Assembly: GCA_002868945.1 (NCBI GenBank)
Contig: PKTX01000004.1
Coordinates: forward strand, 75,047 to 127,423
Reading direction: 5' to 3'
Source of the DNA: Desulfobulbaceae bacterium
GTDB taxonomy: Bacteria; Desulfobacterota; Desulfobulbia; Desulfobulbales; SURF-16
Length of the DNA: 52,377 bases
The notes under the pieces are model-generated. The model saw nothing but the letters and a program-made list of their open reading frames with translations. It was not told where the DNA came from and searched no databases. The first letter of the stretch is position 1. Each line of letters opens with the position of its first letter. Positions 43,088 to 50,187 of this stretch are shown here, one piece after another. The position numbers and the translations under genes were made by a program.

Positions 43088-44560
43088 GTGCTGTTCAGCC
43101 AGAAGAAATACCTTTTCCGCTCAACAGCAAGGATGACAGCAATGGGCACGAACCCATCTTCACGACCCAAGGAAGAGTGCGGGGTCTGCGGCATTTTCGG
43201 TCATAAGGACTCTGCCAAGCTGACCTATTTCGGACTTTACGCCCTCCAGCATCGCGGCCAGGAAAGTGCCGGCATCACCGTCTCGGACGGCAGCCATGTC
43301 CAGGAGCACAAAGACATGGGCCTGGTCTCGGAGGTATTCAAGGAAAACGACTTTGAGAAGCTCCAGGGCCACCTGGCCATCGGCCACGTGCGCTACTCCA
43401 CCACCGGTGCCTCCAACCTGGTCAATGCCCAACCCTTTACCGCCAACCATCGCGGCGAGACCTTTGCCGTGGCCCACAACGGCAACCTGGTCAACATCCG
43501 CAAGCTGCGTGACACCCTTGAGGAGAGCGGCTCCATCTTCCAATCCACCATGGACAGTGAGGCGGTGGTCCATCTCCTGGCCAAGGAGTGTTGCACCAAG
43601 AACTTGAAGGATGCGGTACACGAGGTGGCCTGCCGTATCCGGGGGGCCTACTCCCTGCTCATCATGACCCGCACCCACATGGTGGCCATGCGCGACCCCC
43701 AGGGTTTCCGCCCCCTCTGCCTCGGCAAACTGCCCAACGGCGGCTATGTCGTGGCATCCGAGACCTGTGCCCTGGACCTGATCGAGGCTGAATATATGCG
43801 CGACGTGGAACCGGGCGAGGCCCTGATCATCAGCAAGGCTGGCATTGACTCCTTCTTTCCACAGGGTCGTCAGAAGTCAAGCTTCTGCATTTTTGAACAG
43901 GTCTATTTCGCCCGCCCCGACAGCGACATCTTCGGCCTGAATGTCTACAACTATCGCAAACGGACCGGTGAGATCCTGGCCCGGGAGCGCACCATTGATG
44001 CCGACTTTGTCATGCCTTTTCCAGACTCGGGCAACTATGCGGCCATCGGCTACTCCCAGGCCTCCGGCATCCCCCTGGAGTTTGGCGTCATCCGCAACCA
44101 TTACGTGGGCCGCACCTTTATCCAGCCCTCCCAGTCCATGCGCGATTTCTCGGTACGGGTCAAGCTCAATCCGGTGCGCTCCTTTTTAGAGGGCAAGCGG
44201 GTGATCATCATTGAGGATTCCATTATCCGCGGCACCACCGGTCGCAGTCGGGTCAAGTCGTTACGCCGGGCCGGCGTCAAGGAGATCCACATGTTGATCA
44301 GCTGCCCGCCCACCTGCAACCCGTGCTACTACGGCATTGATTTTCCGGATCGCCGGCAACTGATCGCCGCCCAGAAGTCCATTGACGAGATTCGCGACTA
44401 TCTCGACCTGGACAGCCTCTACTACCTCAGTCTTGAGGGTCTGGTGGAGGCCTCCGGCATGCCCAAGGAGACCTTTTGCCTGGCCTGTTTCAACGGCGAG
44501 TATCCGGTGGAACCGGATCTCACCTTCCACAAAAACACCCTGGGCTGCGGTTGTGGATGA
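43088..44560 (+). CDS. purF: Amidophosphoribosyltransferase PurF
   Basis: 490 residues. It makes 5-phosphoribosylamine from PRPP and glutamine, the first step of purine synthesis. The catalytic cysteine is Cys31 in EECGVCGIFGH, so the first 30 residues would be a propeptide that is cut off, as in Bacillus-type PurF. Glutaminase motifs (HRGQESAGI, HVRYSTTG, AHNGNLVN) and the PRPP loop VIIIEDSIIRGTTGRS follow. Cysteines in CNPCYYGIDFPDRR and CLACFNGEYP fit the Fe-S-containing class. GTG 43088 is chosen because GGGAGGAATATA lies at ideal spacing; ATG 43133 is an alternative. Confidence 0.96.
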   Translation: MLFSQKKYLFRSTARMTAMGTNPSSRPKEECGVCGIFGHKDSAKLTYFGLYALQHRGQESAGITVSDGSHVQEHKDMGLVSEVFKENDFEKLQGHLAIGHVRYSTTGASNLVNAQPFTANHRGETFAVAHNGNLVNIRKLRDTLEESGSIFQSTMDSEAVVHLLAKECCTKNLKDAVHEVACRIRGAYSLLIMTRTHMVAMRDPQGFRPLCLGKLPNGGYVVASETCALDLIEAEYMRDVEPGEALIISKAGIDSFFPQGRQKSSFCIFEQVYFARPDSDIFGLNVYNYRKRTGEILARERTIDADFVMPFPDSGNYAAIGYSQASGIPLEFGVIRNHYVGRTFIQPSQSMRDFSVRVKLNPVRSFLEGKRVIIIEDSIIRGTTGRSRVKSLRRAGVKEIHMLISCPPTCNPCYYGIDFPDRRQLIAAQKSIDEIRDYLDLDSLYYLSLEGLVEASGMPKETFCLACFNGEYPVEPDLTFHKNTLGCGCG

Positions 44561-44588
44561 TGCTTCGCATCCAGAATGTAAAGAATGA

Positions 44589-44686
44589 AGAGAAGGTAAA
44601 GAAATAAAGAACGACTCTAACTTCTTTACCTTCTCTAACTTTTTTACTTCCTTTAACTCCTTTAACTCCTTTAACTCCTTTAACTC
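44589..44686. repeat. Inverted repeat and four 9-bp tandem repeats between purF and kdsD
   Basis: AGAGAAGGTAAAGAA (44589-44603) is repeated in reverse complement at 44622-44636, giving a 15-bp stem, possibly the purF transcript end. Then CTTTAACTC occurs four times in perfect tandem at 44651-44686, immediately before the kdsD start. The non-template strand is almost purely pyrimidine here. Confidence 0.75.
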
Positions 44687-44694
44687 CTAAGATA

Positions 44695-45669
44695 ATGTCT
44701 TCACTCGCCCGCGCCAAAGAGGTCCTCCAAATCGAAGCAGAGGGGATCACCGCTGTCATAGACCAGCTTGATGCCGATTTCGATACGGCCATTGAGCTGA
44801 TCCTGGCCTGCCCCACCCGGTTGATTATTACCGGTATCGGCAAGTCCGGCATTATCGGCCAAAAGATCGCCGCCACCCTTAACTCCACCGGCACCCCCTC
44901 CATCTTTCTCCATCCGGTGGAGGCCATGCACGGCGATCTGGGTATTGTTCACCCCAGTGATGTGGTACTGGCCATCTCCTACAGCGGCGAAACATCGGAG
45001 CTCAACCTCCTGATGCCCACCCTGAAGAAACGCGGCGTCAAGACCATCGCCCTTACCGGCAACCGCCACTCCTCCCTGGCCGATTTTGCCGACGCCACCC
45101 TGTGTGCCGCCGTGCCGCGAGAGGCCTGCCCCCTGGGCCTGGCCCCCACGGCCAGCACCACGGCAGCCATGGCAGTGGGCGACGCCCTGGCCGTGGTCCT
45201 CATTGACAGGAAAAATTTCGCTGCCAGTGACTTCCGCCGCAACCATCCGGGCGGCAGCCTGGGTGAACGGCTCAAGGTCAAGGTCTCCGAGGTCATGATG
45301 ACCGGCATTTCCCTGCCCACCGTCCGGCCCGACACCCCTTTTGCCGACTTTGTCGCCATCCTCAATGAAAAGAATATCGGCGCGGTCCTGGTTCTGGAGG
45401 ACCATGAACTGCGCGGCATTATCACGGATGGTGATATTCGCCGACTCATCTGCAACAAGAGCAGCGACCTGGGCAGTGTCGTGGCCGGCCAGGTGATGAC
45501 CGCCTCCCCCAAGACCATCAAGGAAGATCTGCTGGCCGCCGACGCCCTCAGCATCATGCAGCGCCACGAGGTCACCGCCCTGCCGGTCACCAGCAAGAAC
45601 GGCAAGCTCTGCGGCCTGCTGCACCTCCATGACCTCCTGGGCAAAGGCGAGTTCCGCCTGCTGGTCTGA
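44695..45669 (+). CDS. kdsD: Arabinose-5-phosphate isomerase (KpsF/GutQ/KdsD)
   Basis: 324 residues. An N-terminal SIS domain with ITGIGKSGIIGQKIAATLNS, MHGDLGIV, SYSGETSE and the NHPGGSLGERL block is followed by two CBS motifs (about 205-324). It interconverts ribulose-5-phosphate and arabinose-5-phosphate for KDO and lipopolysaccharide synthesis. Length and architecture are normal. The ATG has no usable ribosome-binding site: the preceding bases are the CTTTAACTC tandem repeats and CTAAGATA. Confidence 0.95.
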   Translation: MSSLARAKEVLQIEAEGITAVIDQLDADFDTAIELILACPTRLIITGIGKSGIIGQKIAATLNSTGTPSIFLHPVEAMHGDLGIVHPSDVVLAISYSGETSELNLLMPTLKKRGVKTIALTGNRHSSLADFADATLCAAVPREACPLGLAPTASTTAAMAVGDALAVVLIDRKNFAASDFRRNHPGGSLGERLKVKVSEVMMTGISLPTVRPDTPFADFVAILNEKNIGAVLVLEDHELRGIITDGDIRRLICNKSSDLGSVVAGQVMTASPKTIKEDLLAADALSIMQRHEVTALPVTSKNGKLCGLLHLHDLLGKGEFRLLV

Positions 45670-46079
45670 ACCCGTACAACTACCTAAATTCAGGCAGAAA
45701 TAAGGCTCTTACCCCCTGCAAGACCACTTGACAAAGCGCCTTGATTTCTGGTAGCTTCATCGACTGCCTTTGTCGTGAAAAGGCCAAGGCAGGACAGAGT
45801 ACAGCCACCGGCCGGGGACACCTTATACCGGTAAAACGTTGTCTGTTCGCAAAATGGGATGTTTCGGAGTCTCGCAGGCTCGTTTACCTGTTCGCGATCA
45901 CCGGAGTGCGAAAAAGAGAAGCGGCCACCTCCTGGGTTACCGAGCCTTTTTCCTGAGAGCATGCCGTAGCGATCGGCCGGAAGGACCTTAACCGGACAGG
46001 CACCAACGAGCAGCGCTGCAATCCGTTGACAATCTTCAGGGTTGCTTTGAGGCTATCATGAATACTTTACTAACGAGTT
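45670..46079. other. Intergenic region with an isolated repeat core
   Basis: No gene is supported. The family core in reverse orientation, CGGAGTCTCGCAGGCTCG, occurs at 45864-45890 without recognisable ends. TTGACA (45728-45733) with an 18-nt spacer and TAGCTT is a weak candidate promoter for the downstream hdrC-like operon. Confidence 0.4.
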
Positions 46080-46261
46080 CTGTCCGGAACGAGGTCGTTT
46101 TCTTCGAGGTCAAGGAGAGCGAAAAAATAAGCACCCTGTAAAGAAGTGCGCATGGGGCACAGACAGATAGCAGCTTTTGTCGGGCATTATTTTTGAGCAC
46201 AACGAGGTAAGCGAGCTCCCGAGACTCCGGGATCTCGGCCGGAAAGGCCATTTATGGACAG
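46080..46261. mobile_element. MITE-like element, copy G (about 182 bp) upstream of the hdrC-like gene
   Basis: Both ends are the CTGTCC variant: left CTGTCCGGAAC, right in reverse complement CTGTCCATAAATGG. The interior shares TTCGAGGTCAAGGAGAGCGA with copy E, GCATTATTTTTGAGCACAAC, and the core GAGGTAAGCGAGCTCCCGAG (46204-46232). ACGA may be duplicated at the flanks, though the exact boundary is uncertain. It ends 17 bp before the next start codon, so the leader of the operon partly comes from the repeat. Confidence 0.7.
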
Positions 46262-46278
46262 AGACGAACGAGGAAATT

Positions 46279-46836
46279 ATGGCAATTACAAATAAAGAGA
46301 TCAACGCCTCCTTTGGGGCTGAAGTAACCGCCCTGCCCGGCGGCGAACATCTCAACTCCTGCTTTTCCTGCGGGGCGTGCAGCGGCGCCTGCCCTGTCAG
46401 CCAGGCCATCCCGGAGTTTGATCCACGCAAGATTATTCATATGGTCCGCATGGGCCTGAAAGACCAGGTCCTGCAGGCCGACCTGCTCTGGTACTGCTCC
46501 CAGTGTCAAAGCTGTGTCTTTGTCTGCCCTCAGAATGTCCGCTTTGCCGCCATCATGTCCGCCATTCAGAAAATGGCCATGAAGGAGGGCATTATCACGG
46601 AGGACGACCTGCGCGACAAGGGCAAGATCGCCTGGGTGGAGCGCGACCAATGTGTCTCCTGCCTGACCTGCGTGCGGGTCTGCCCCTTTGAGGTCCCGGT
46701 TATTGATGACAAGGGCGTCGCCTTCATTAACGCCGAGACCTGTCGCGGCTGCGGCATCTGCGTGTCCGAATGCCCGGCCCGGGCCATCAAGCAAAATCAG
46801 GGCGAGGATGAGCGCCTTATTGCCGCTGCCGGCTGA
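46279..46836 (+). CDS. HdrC-like iron-sulfur protein with added 2[4Fe-4S] ferredoxin domain
   Basis: 185 residues. The N-terminal half resembles HdrC of heterodisulfide reductase (CFSCGACSGACPVS and CSQCQSCVFVCPQNV, two 4Fe-4S motifs with the HdrC spacing). The C-terminal half is a bacterial-type ferredoxin: CVSCLTCVRVCPFEVP and CRGCGICVSECPARA. So four cubane clusters are expected. It should pass electrons between an HdrA-type flavoprotein and MvhD/MetV partners in the cytoplasm. ATG 46279 follows CGAGGAAATT. First gene of a three-gene operon; no hdrA or hdrB is in the window. Confidence 0.9.
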   Translation: MAITNKEINASFGAEVTALPGGEHLNSCFSCGACSGACPVSQAIPEFDPRKIIHMVRMGLKDQVLQADLLWYCSQCQSCVFVCPQNVRFAAIMSAIQKMAMKEGIITEDDLRDKGKIAWVERDQCVSCLTCVRVCPFEVPVIDDKGVAFINAETCRGCGICVSECPARAIKQNQGEDERLIAAAG

Positions 46837-46853
46837 CCAGGCTAACGTCACAC

Positions 46854-46885
46854 AAACTCCCGCTGCCGCGGGTTTACCTTTTTTT
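46854..46885 (+). terminator. Hairpin with T tract inside the hdrC-mvhD gap
   Basis: AAACTCCCGC and GCGGGTTT pair around TGCC with one bulged T, then ACC and a run of seven T follow. This looks like a weak terminator or RNA-processing site between the first and second genes and could lower expression of mvhD and metV relative to hdrC. Confidence 0.45.
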
Positions 46886-46897
46886 ACGGAGACTTCC

Positions 46898-47317
46898 ATG
46901 AGTTTTACTCCAAACATCCAAGCATTTTGTTGCCATTACACCTCGCAACAGAGTCTTGCCGAAGGCCCGGAAGGACTGAAGGCCGACGGCATGCCCGAGA
47001 ACATCACCATCAACCGGTTGGTGTGCGGTGGCAAGCTGCAGGAGACCACCCTGCTCCAGGCCTTTGAGGATGGCGCTGACGCCGTTTTCTTTGTCGGCTG
47101 CCCCATTGATCAATGCCACAACAAAAAGGGTAGCGAGCGGGCCGCCAAGCGGGTGTTGGCCGTCAAGAATGCCCTGCAGGAGCTCGGCCTCGGCGCGGAA
47201 CGGGCCGAGATGTTCCACAGTGAGCGCGGCTTCCACATAGAGTTTGTCGAGGCAGCCCAGCTGATGAATAAACGTATTACCGCCTTAGGCCCGGCCTTCG
47301 AGGGAGGCGCAAAATGA
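46898..47317 (+). CDS. MvhD-type hydrogenase/heterodisulfide reductase delta subunit
   Basis: 139 residues. The family pattern is present: FCCHYTS near the start, VCGGKLQ, then DGADAVFFVGCPIDQCHNKKG and RAKRVLAV-type helix. MvhD carries a 2Fe-2S cluster and links HdrA to an electron donor such as a hydrogenase or, in MetF complexes, to MetV. The ATG follows TTACGGAGACTTCC. Overlaps metV by ATGA. Confidence 0.92.
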   Translation: MSFTPNIQAFCCHYTSQQSLAEGPEGLKADGMPENITINRLVCGGKLQETTLLQAFEDGADAVFFVGCPIDQCHNKKGSERAAKRVLAVKNALQELGLGAERAEMFHSERGFHIEFVEAAQLMNKRITALGPAFEGGAK

Positions 47318-47985
47318 TTATTGCCGAACGTAAACCCATGAGTGAGATCCTTGACATGGTCAAGGATGCCAAAAAGATCCTGGTTCTGGCCTGTCGCGGT
47401 TGTGTTTCCGTATGCTCGGCCGGTGGCGAACGCGAGGCCGATATCCTCGCCTCCCTGATCCGCATCGGCCTCAAGAAAGAGGGCAAAAAGGCCAAGGTGA
47501 GCACCGGCTCCCTGGTGCGCCAGTGTGATAAGGAGTATATCGATGCCATTGACCAGTTCAAGGGTACATATGATGCCATTGTCTCCACCGCCTGCGGCGT
47601 CGGCGTCAACTTCATCGCCAATCTGCGCCCCAAGGACACCGTCTACCCCGGCCTCAACACCTCCTTCATGGGCGGCTCTGCCGAGCAGGGTATCTGGGCC
47701 GAACAGTGCGGCGGTTGCGGTGACTGCGTCCTGCACCTCACCGGCGGCCTCTGTCCGGTGGTGCGCTGCGCCAAGAGCCTGATGAACGGCCCCTGCGGCG
47801 GTTCCGTGGACGGCCGGTGCGAGATCCATAACGATGTGGAATGCATCTGGCAGTCCATCCATGACCGGATGAACCGTATCGGCCAGGCCGACGGCCTGGA
47901 TCGTATCGCCCCCATCCGCGACTGGTCCAGCGCCACCCATGGCGGCCCCCGCAAGACCGTACGCGACGACCTCACCGTCTCATAG
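47314..47985 (+). CDS. MetV-like methylenetetrahydrofolate reductase zinc-cluster subunit
   Basis: 223 residues. The N-terminal half has LACRGCVSVCSAGG and VSTACGVGVNFIANL; the C-terminal half CGGCGDCVLHLTGGLCPVVR then CAKSLMNGPCGGSVDG is the MTHFR_C/MetV cysteine domain. In acetogens MetV partners with MetF and connects it to the HdrABC-MvhD electron-transfer module. Here it sits with hdrC-like and mvhD genes, while the MetF-like protein at 41320 carries its own MetV domain. Confidence 0.92.
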   Translation: MIIAERKPMSEILDMVKDAKKILVLACRGCVSVCSAGGEREADILASLIRIGLKKEGKKAKVSTGSLVRQCDKEYIDAIDQFKGTYDAIVSTACGVGVNFIANLRPKDTVYPGLNTSFMGGSAEQGIWAEQCGGCGDCVLHLTGGLCPVVRCAKSLMNGPCGGSVDGRCEIHNDVECIWQSIHDRMNRIGQADGLDRIAPIRDWSSATHGGPRKTVRDDLTVS

Positions 47986-48002
47986 AAGGATCTGTAATTT
48001 TA

Positions 48003-48018
48003 GGCCATCTTGAATAAT
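48003..48018. repeat. Solo end of the MITE-like family
   Basis: GGCCATCTTGAATAAT, identical to the right terminal repeat of copy D, stands alone downstream of metV with no partner end nearby. It probably remains from a deleted copy. Confidence 0.55.
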
Positions 48019-48046
48019 CGGCAAGAGTGATCAGGTCTCTGCCCAC

Positions 48047-48081
48047 AAAAAAAAGCCACCCCGAACGGGGCGGCTTTTTTT
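48047..48081. terminator. Bidirectional terminator after metV
   Basis: AAAAAAAAGCC and GGCTTTTTTT flank CCCC-GAAC-GGGG with one A/C mismatch. The A tract on one side and the T tract on the other allow termination from both directions. Confidence 0.85.
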
Positions 48082-48110
48082 GTGCCTTGCATCGTGCATC
48101 TCAACCCTCT

Positions 48111-48650
48111 TTACGAATGGCTGAGAGGCGCTGGCAACCAGAGTATTTTTTGTGTATACCGCAATGATCGGCTGACAGGAACATCTCGAAAGAGGCACGA
48201 GAGAGCCTTGTGGGGCCCCCAGTCTTGCGTACAGCCCGCCGATTGGATGGAACCATGGTAGTGGCAGTCGAAACAACCGGTATCACCGCCGCAATGCAGG
48301 CCGACATTATGGCAACGGATGCAAATCTCATAGGCGGACCAGTTCCATTCCTTGGTTTTCAGATGGCTCGGCCCGCTGCTGGTGCCGTTTATCCCCTTGC
48401 GGAGGAGAAAGGAGTTGCCCTGCATAAGGGTGCCGTGCGGCTCGTGACAATCCAGACAGGAAAGGACATAATTGGGGGACGTGCCGCCCAGGGTGGTAAC
48501 ATAGGGCTCCTTGAGGGTCGCACCCGCCTCATACTATTCGGCATAGCGGAGACTGCCGCCGTGCATGTCTTTCACGCTGGCCCTAAACATGGTGCTTCTG
48601 GAATTGGCGCATGGATGTGGGCGAAAAAGGAAGCAGGGGCGTAGTAAGGC
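48111..48650 (-). pseudogene. Remnant of a multihaem c-type cytochrome (doubled-CXXCH type)
   Basis: Reading the minus strand gives a continuous cytochrome-like segment with CLDCH (48444-48458, in SCLDCHEPHG), CIRCH (48309-48323) and CFDCH (48261-48275). Upstream in the same frame, a TAG stop (48534-48536) interrupts ...GGSLRYAE*YEAGATLKEPY..., and the next motif has decayed to CANSR (48597-48611) from what was probably CANCH. There is no start codon, signal peptide or ribosome-binding site, and the 5' part is missing. The CxDCHEPHG context is typical of periplasmic doubled-CXXCH cytochromes. The gene is therefore broken by at least one nonsense change and a lost haem site. Confidence 0.8.
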
Positions 48651-48731
48651 CTGGTGTCTCTGGAACTCCACTGAAACTTATCGGCCTGAGCTACGCTCCC
48701 CACCTTTTTCAACGGCCGGTTAAGGAGAGAA

Positions 48732-48983
48732 TCAGCCTTTCTTAATGAAAAAATGTATACAGCCATCACCTTCTTTTTCACCGATAAAGGTGTGGCCGCT
48801 CTTCTCGCACCAGCCGGGCAGATCATTACGTGAACCCGGGTCAGTACCGAGGACTTCGAGAATTTCACCTGATTTAATCTTGCCCATCTCCTTCTTGGTG
48901 CGGAGCAGGGGCATGGGACAGCTTAAACCTTTGGCGTCCAGAGTCAGGTCGGCTTTTACATCGGCTGGGGCGGTAATAGTCAT
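48732..48983 (-). CDS. tusA: TusA-family sulfurtransferase
   Basis: 83 residues. The conserved LDAKGLSCPMPLL places the sulfur-carrying cysteine at Cys22; GEILEVLGTDPGSRNDLPGWCEKSGH completes the fold. TusA proteins carry persulfide sulfur for tRNA thiolation or, in sulfur-metabolising bacteria, for dissimilatory sulfur transfer. Here the gene is alone, so either role is possible. ATG 48983 follows AAGGAGAACGCC; the long open frame upstream is not protein-like. Confidence 0.95.
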   Translation of the reverse strand: MTITAPADVKADLTLDAKGLSCPMPLLRTKKEMGKIKSGEILEVLGTDPGSRNDLPGWCEKSGHTFIGEKEGDGCIHFFIKKG

Positions 48984-49151
48984 GGCGTTCTCCTTGAAAA
49001 GGGTGAAAAGAAAGATACAGATTCCTGTATTATGCATTGAACCGGTGCTTTTAGGAAACTTTTTTTGATTCCCAGACCTCTTCACCCGGAATTGCCCAAA
49101 GCCGAAAAATAAAACAGTGCCCGCAGGGCATCCGCCTTGTTGTTCCCCATC

Positions 49152-49264
49152 CAGCCCTGAGCTCGTTTTCTTTCGTGAAAGGGATTGGAATTTCAGCATG
49201 TCTGAACACCCGCAGGGTGTGAGTTTCTGAAATTCCCCTTTCACGAAAGAAAACGAGCGGGCTG
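49152..49264. repeat. Long near-perfect inverted repeat (cruciform) of 113 bp
   Basis: The left arm 49161-49196 (GCTCGTTTTCTTTCGTGAAA…) pairs with 49227-49258 over 32 bp with a 4-nt bulge (ATTG). Outer CAGCCC (49152-49157) pairs with GGGCTG (49259-49264). The 30-nt loop contains a second perfect hairpin ACACCC-GCA-GGGTGT. Just downstream, GGTTCCTTTTTG (49297-49308) pairs with CAAAAAGGAAC (49313-49323). Nothing here codes for protein. It lies in the gene-poor stretch 48984-50187 and may be another repeat family or a structured RNA. Confidence 0.8.
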
Positions 49265-49497
49265 TCAGGCCAGGGCTGTTGGGGCGCCCTTTTTCGGTTC
49301 CTTTTTGGGCGGCAAAAAGGAACAAAAGATCAAGTGCCACCCAAACAGATGAAACCCCGGATTGCGTTAGGCCGGAATCGGGTTATCAAAAAGTAATTGG
49401 AGATGATATTTCCGGCATTCCCGGCATACAAGGCCGCAGCTTTGCCGTGGATTAGGCAGGTGGGTTGGGATGGGTATACGTGGCCGTTGAGTCTGTA

Positions 49498-49662
49498 GGC
49501 TATCTTGAATAATTGCTTTTGCGTCCAATCTCCCGGAGTCTCGCGAGCTCGCTTACCTCGTTATGCTCAAAAAATAATGCTCGGAATATCAAATATATGC
49601 CTGCGCTTATTTTTTTCGCATGCCTTGATCTTGAACGAAAAATCTAATTCTTCAAGACACCC
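49498..49662. mobile_element. MITE-like element, copy C (165 bp, 4-bp target duplication)
   Basis: Left end GGCTATCTTGAATAATTGC; right end in reverse complement GGGTGTCTTGAAGAATTAG. The flanks are TGTA (49494-49497) and TGTA (49663-49666). Contains the core TCTCGCGAGCTCGCTTACC in inverse orientation and GAGCATTATTTTTTGAGCAT. In reverse complement, its right half is nearly identical to copy E. Confidence 0.85.
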
Positions 49663-49853
49663 TGTAGAAAAACACGTTTGAAATGGTGCAGCGGGGAAGA
49701 GGCGAATTTTATTTCACCAACGTTTTCCTCTGTCCCGGCCTTTCAGAGCGAGCGGGCCGTTACAAGGACTCGTAGGGCTGATGGCCGGTAGGGGACAAGA
49801 GGGGGAGGAGGAGAAAGCCGCGTGTGCCGCTTGTCTGATTGGGACCGACTGAC

Positions 49854-50022
49854 GGCCATCTTGAATAATTGCTGTTTTGCCCGATTTTTTCGGTGCTACG
49901 AAAATTAAAATCCTCACATATGCTCGATATGCTGCACCCCAAGGGCACTTCTTTCAGGGCGCGCTTTTTATTTTCTATGCTTCTCAAACTCGAACAAAAA
50001 CATCTAATTATTCAAGATACCC
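49854..50022. mobile_element. MITE-like element, copy D (169 bp, 4-bp target duplication)
   Basis: Left end GGCCATCTTGAATAATTGC; right end in reverse complement GGGTATCTTGAATAATTAG. The flanks are TGAC (49850-49853) and TGAC (50023-50026). It lacks the GAGCTC core but shares with copy A the CCCGATTTTTTCGGTGCTAC region and CTATGCTTCTCAAACTCGA, and with copy E the CACCCCAAGGGC segment. Inserted about 190 bp upstream of C relative orientation, close to the 3' side of chemoreceptor 3. Confidence 0.85.
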
Positions 50023-50187
50023 TGACCTTGTCCATGGTTTGCCGGCAGGGTATTGTCTCTCGAAAAAGTGCGGAACTTAAGCAAGGCCCTGCAAGCGCAC
50101 TCACCTCCCCCTACAAAAGAACCAGACACAGAGTGCTTGCTGATGCAAGGTACTCCGCGCCTTGCTGCTGTTTTACCAGTACCCTTT

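Noticed and set aside
44651-44686. Short tandem array as a CRISPR or minisatellite gene
   Set aside because: Units are 9 bp with no spacers and only four copies; it is a simple tandem repeat.
48210-48644. Plus-strand 144-codon open frame over the cytochrome remnant
   Set aside because: The minus strand shows three CxxCH motifs with proper context, so the plus frame is a shadow.
48984-49340. N-terminal extension of TusA
   Set aside because: The extra residues are not TusA-like, and a strong ribosome-binding site precedes ATG 48983.
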